A stretch of 64,000 nt of DNA from Flavobacterium sp. CECT 9288 (GTDB lineage Bacteria; Bacteroidota; Bacteroidia; Flavobacteriales; Flavobacteriaceae), in contig NZ_OU957226.1 of the NCBI RefSeq assembly GCF_918731615.1, positions 2,109,501 through 2,173,500 of the forward strand, in the 5' to 3' direction. This document shows, piece by piece, positions 61,349 through 64,000 of this stretch. Under the pieces are notes generated by a model that worked only from the letters and a program-made list of their open reading frames with translations, had not been told where the DNA came from and searched no databases. A program made the translations under genes and the position numbers. How positions within the stretch are numbered: position 1 is the first letter of the stretch; every line of letters starts with the position of its first letter.

Positions 61349-61689
61349 TTAGAAAACGCTACTAGCAATTGCTATATCTAAGTTCGCATTTAAAAAACAT
61401 CAATGCAATGAAACTGCAGTTAGATTCTAAAAAGCAAATAACCTTGAATAGTTTACGGTTAGTAACTATAGAGTTTTCTACAAATATTCAAAGAGGATTT
61501 CAAGAGGAATTAGTGTCCTTTTTTTGTGACGTAGCAACACGATAGATTTTGCAGCAAGATCATTTTGTAGTTTAAATCAGCTATATTTACGTCCAAATAT
61601 CAAAAATGGAGGTTTTACTACAAACTGACACTAGTATTAATAATGAAAAACGAGTGCAACAAGAATAATAATTATTCAAGATAATTTTA
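61349..61689. other. Non-coding 341 bp with repeat copy 2
   Basis: Holds the second direct repeat (61502-61592) and a short perfect palindrome TAGCAATTGCTA at 61363-61374 just after the preceding stop. No gene supported. Confidence 0.5.
61502..61592 (+). repeat. Direct repeat, copy 2 (about 91 bp)
   Basis: Diverged copy of 60501-60593 in the same orientation, 1.0 kb away, upstream of the serine hydrolase gene. The 3' parts (ATCATTTTGTAGTTTAAATC) are identical. Confidence 0.8.
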
Positions 61690-62733
61690 ATGAAAAATAC
61701 CTTTATAATTTTAAGCATATTTACAGTAAGCTTTTTTACAAATTGCACGGGCTACGCGCAAAAAAATGACGACTACAGCGATAAAATTGACAATCTAATT
61801 AAAACAACTGTCCCTAGAAGTTTTAATGGAGTGGTTTTAATTACTCAAAACGGAAAAATAAAATACAAGAATGCTTACGGATTTTCAAATTTTGAAAAAA
61901 AGACTCCTTTGACAAGCAACGATAATTTTATAATCATGTCAAACAGTAAGCAAATTGCAGCTGTATTGATTTTAAAACAGGTTGAAAAAGGGAAAATTAA
62001 TTTGCAAAGTCCAGTAAGTACCTATCTACCAGATTTACCAAAGAGTTGGGCAGATACGGTTACGGTTCACCATTTACTAAATTTTTCTGCTGGAATAACC
62101 GATCTAGACAAACCATTACTTTTTAAACCCGGAACTGATTTTAAGTACGGTGATACAGCATATATAATACTTGGAAAGATTATTGAGAAAGTTACAGGCA
62201 GAAAATATATTGATGTTGCAAATGAATTGTTTAGAGAACTAAAAATGAAAAACACGTTTTGCTACGAACATGACAAAGTACAAAATCGAGTTCAAGGTTA
62301 TAAAAACACAAACAATAATTTTGAATTGGTAGCAAAGCCATTTAAAAGTAATGATATGGTTCCTGCTGCTGGAATTATTTCAAATGTAACAGATTTAAAT
62401 ATTTGGGATAGCCTTTTACACAAAGGAAAAATCTTAAAACCAGAAACCTATAAATTGATGACCACGTATAGTATTACAGCACAGCATGCAGCTTTTGGGA
62501 AAGAAAAAATAGGTTATGGTTATGGTATAAGAGTAAGTGATAAAACACCTATTCACTACTTTGGTCATACTGGTGGTGGCTCAGGTTTTGTGTCATTCAA
62601 AGTTTATTTTCCAGAAACTGATGTGGACATCGTTATTTTAGAAAATCAATCTAATGATAACATAGACTTGTTATACGAGTTTGAAATTAAAATTAGAGAA
62701 ATTGTAATGAATAGTAACCTACTGAAAAAATAA
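61690..62733 (+). CDS. Beta-lactamase-related serine hydrolase
   Basis: A 347-residue exported protein of the class C beta-lactamase/DD-peptidase-like superfamily. It has S-x-x-K as SNSK in IIMSNSKQI, the second motif as YGDT rather than the usual Y-x-N, and the third as HTGGGSGF. The Asn-to-Asp change leaves the catalytic Tyr. The signal peptide spans about 1-22; the Cys in TNCTG is not in a good lipobox. Probably an esterase or peptidase; resistance to beta-lactams should not be assumed. Confidence 0.85.
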   Translation: MKNTFIILSIFTVSFFTNCTGYAQKNDDYSDKIDNLIKTTVPRSFNGVVLITQNGKIKYKNAYGFSNFEKKTPLTSNDNFIIMSNSKQIAAVLILKQVEKGKINLQSPVSTYLPDLPKSWADTVTVHHLLNFSAGITDLDKPLLFKPGTDFKYGDTAYIILGKIIEKVTGRKYIDVANELFRELKMKNTFCYEHDKVQNRVQGYKNTNNNFELVAKPFKSNDMVPAAGIISNVTDLNIWDSLLHKGKILKPETYKLMTTYSITAQHAAFGKEKIGYGYGIRVSDKTPIHYFGHTGGGSGFVSFKVYFPETDVDIVILENQSNDNIDLLYEFEIKIREIVMNSNLLKK

Positions 62734-62867
62734 CTGCCACCAATAGCGGTTTACAAGCATAGTGAGATTTGCTTACTTGAAAGAAAGTTTTGTATTTGTC
62801 AAGGCATTATTACACAAAACAATTAGGCTACCTTAATACAACACTTCTACAAAATAAAAAGCGAGTC

Positions 62868-62970
62868 GCGTGAGGGATAGCAGTGAAAATCCTTTGCTGA
62901 CCCGTTGCAAAAAGGGGCGGCAAAGATTGTAACGAATAGCCCGACCGGAGCTTTTGCGGAGGGCACGCCC
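62868..62970 (+). ncRNA. Structured RNA-like element, copy 2 (resembles flavo-1)
   Basis: A G/C-rich element closed by GCGTG/CACGC (62868-62872 with 62964-62968), with an inner hairpin CTTTGC/GCAAAG near 62892-62925 and a CCG/CGG hairpin near its end. The flanks AGTGAAAATCCTTT and AAAGATTGTAACGAATAGC align with those of the element at 17681-17770. It ends 16 bp before the sugar acetyltransferase start, so it could be in the 5' leader. Family name from memory. Confidence 0.65.
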
Positions 62971-62986
62971 AAAAAAATGAAACCCA

Positions 62987-63550
62987 ATGGATTTGAAATC
63001 AGAGAAGGAAAAAATGATTGCTGGCGAATATTATTTGGCTGGTGATCTGGTGTTGGTTAAAGACCGACGACGTGCGAAGTTATTATTGCATCGCTTGAAC
63101 GTGACGGAGTATCGGATGACTAAAAAAGCGCGCGAAATTATTCAGGAATTGATTCCCAATGCAGGGACCAACTTATATATTGAACCTCCGTTTCATTGTG
63201 ATTACGGGTACAATATTGTGTGTGGCAATAATGTGTATTTTAACGTAAACTGTGTGGTGCTGGATTGTGCGCCTGTTGTAATAGGTTCGAATGTATTTTT
63301 TGCACCTAATGTGCAAGTGTATACCGCTACGCACCCACTTGATGCAGAATTGCGCAAAACGCTAGAAAACGCTTTGCCAATAACCATTGGTGATGATTGC
63401 TGGATAGGTGGCAATAGTGTTATCTGCCCTGGTGTAACGATAGGTGCGGGTTGTGTAATTGGCGCAGGATCTGTAGTGACAAAAGACATTCCGAACAATT
63501 CACTTGCGGTGGGAAATCCAGCACGGGTGATTCGGGAACTGAACGTTTAG
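62987..63550 (+). CDS. Maltose/sugar O-acetyltransferase
   Basis: A 187-residue acetyl-CoA-dependent enzyme of the maltose/galactoside acetyltransferase family with a left-handed beta-helix. The N-terminal domain starts SEKEKMIAGEYYLAGD, the catalytic His is in YTATHPLDA, and hexapeptide turns run through IGDDCWIGGNSVICPGVTIG to AVGNPARVIREL. The ATG at 62987 fits family length. The structured element at 62868-62970 lies directly upstream. Confidence 0.92.
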   Translation: MDLKSEKEKMIAGEYYLAGDLVLVKDRRRAKLLLHRLNVTEYRMTKKAREIIQELIPNAGTNLYIEPPFHCDYGYNIVCGNNVYFNVNCVVLDCAPVVIGSNVFFAPNVQVYTATHPLDAELRKTLENALPITIGDDCWIGGNSVICPGVTIGAGCVIGAGSVVTKDIPNNSLAVGNPARVIRELNV

Positions 63551-63589
63551 TCAAATGCATCAAAGCGAATTTCCTTAAATAAATTTTAT

Positions 63590-63597
63590 TATATTTG
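63590..63597 (+). promoter_or_regulatory. -7 element TATATTTG for the gene at 63621
   Basis: Exact TAnnTTTG with a leader of about 19 nt. No -33 TTG at normal spacing. Confidence 0.55.
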
Positions 63598-63620
63598 TTT
63601 GTAAATTAAAAACAAACATC

Positions 63621-64000
63621 ATGAAACACCTTAAAACATTTCTAGTATTAGCACTTATTGTTGTTGCAAACTCAGTTTCTGCACAATCAACTTTTGATAA
63701 ATGGCCTGCAATAAAAGAATTTCACGAAGTATTATCTGAAACGTTTCATCCTGCCGAAGAAGGAAAGTTAGCACCTATAAAAGCACGTTCTAATGAATTA
63801 TTGGCAAAAGCTACGAAAGTGCAAAAAACTGAAATTCCAGCTGAATTTAAAACAGAAATTATTACTGAACTGGTAAACCGCTTGCAAGCCAATAGCAAAT
63901 CACTGAACCAAATTGTTACCAATAAAGGTACAGATGCTGAGATTGTAAAATCGATCACGGGACTACACGATATTTTTCATGAAATTGTTGGTATCTGCTC
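63621..64000 (+). CDS. Exported helical protein, truncated by window end
   Basis: The first 126 codons are present. A signal peptide (about 1-22, cleavage near SAQ) precedes an all-helical region with regularly spaced His: FHEVLSETFHPAEEG and LHDIFHEIVG. I recall similar small exported Flavobacterium proteins without assigned function. The His pattern could bind a metal or heme, but this is speculative. Confidence 0.7.
   Translation, partial: MKHLKTFLVLALIVVANSVSAQSTFDKWPAIKEFHEVLSETFHPAEEGKLAPIKARSNELLAKATKVQKTEIPAEFKTEIITELVNRLQANSKSLNQIVTNKGTDAEIVKSITGLHDIFHEIVGIC

Noticed and set aside
1..64000. tRNA, rRNA, CRISPR, toxin-antitoxin, restriction or prophage systems
   Set aside because: The intergenic regions were read for cloverleaf arms, regular spaced repeats and known small gene pairs. 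None was found.

Overview
The window is A/T-rich chromosomal DNA from a member of the Bacteroidota, most likely Flavobacterium or a close relative in Flavobacteriaceae. The evidence is a fused cbb3 oxidase subunit CcoN-CcoO, a TonB-dependent receptor with a carboxypeptidase-like N-terminal domain, families typical of the group (DUF5606, 2TM, LytTR with a LytS-type kinase, malate:quinone oxidoreductase), start codons without Shine-Dalgarno sequences, and many promoters with the Bacteroidota -7 element TAnnTTTG. No tRNA, rRNA, CRISPR array, transposase or prophage gene was seen.

Region by region. 0-10 kb is mostly housekeeping: an M14 peptidase, a Nudix hydrolase divergent from pyrE, a SRPBCC protein, birA, rsfS, ftsH, a compact LUD protein-cdsA-psd-acyl-CoA-binding-protein operon and a lipoprotein superoxide dismutase. 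10-21 kb holds an alpha-amylase, an OstA-like LPS-transport protein, a class III aminotransferase, a TPR protein with aroE, a DUF349 protein and hemN. 21-31 kb is a complete cbb3 oxidase cluster, ccoS-ccoNO-ccoQ-ccoP-ccoG-ccoH-safE-like plus ccoI, next to an Fnr-type regulator. 31-40 kb contains an amino-acid permease, mazG, a DUF5606 gene, def, a FUSC membrane protein, mqo, ruvX, a lipoprotein and dapD. 41-48.5 kb is a glycosyltransferase and Kdo-kinase-like cluster for surface polysaccharide or LPS core, ending in a decayed glycosyltransferase. 48.6-53 kb has a Sua5-type gene, a GxxExxY cassette, a CCA-adding enzyme, ctaA, a CDP-alcohol phosphotransferase and csbD. 53.5-57 kb is a LytS/LytTR two-component operon with three 2TM domains. 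57-64 kb is looser accessory DNA: a TonB receptor, small secreted proteins, a serine hydrolase, a sugar O-acetyltransferase and an incomplete gene at the right edge.

The best-supported new observation is a small predicted oxygen-responsive regulon. Three near-identical 16-bp palindromes (TATGATA-N2-TATCATA) lie upstream of hemN, the cco operon, and between ccoI and the Fnr-type gene. In the hemN, ccoS and ccoI promoters the palindrome centre is exactly 36.5 bp from the last base of the -7 box (the ccoI -7 box is degenerate), which is class II activator geometry. Facing fnr itself the same palindrome is only 24.5 bp away, which suggests autorepression.

Other structure beyond ordinary genes: a PD-(D/E)XK GxxExxY gene bracketed by 18-bp inverted repeats whose arms are each a tandem 8-mer; a gene-less hairpin near 1.85 kb built on the same plan from a different 9-mer; two diverged copies of a structured RNA-like element (17.7 and 62.9 kb) that resemble the flavo-1 RNA family; a direct repeat of about 90 bp near 60.5 and 61.5 kb; and a pyrE promoter that predicts an almost leaderless transcript. 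Functions are inferred from sequence motifs read by eye; no database search was run.
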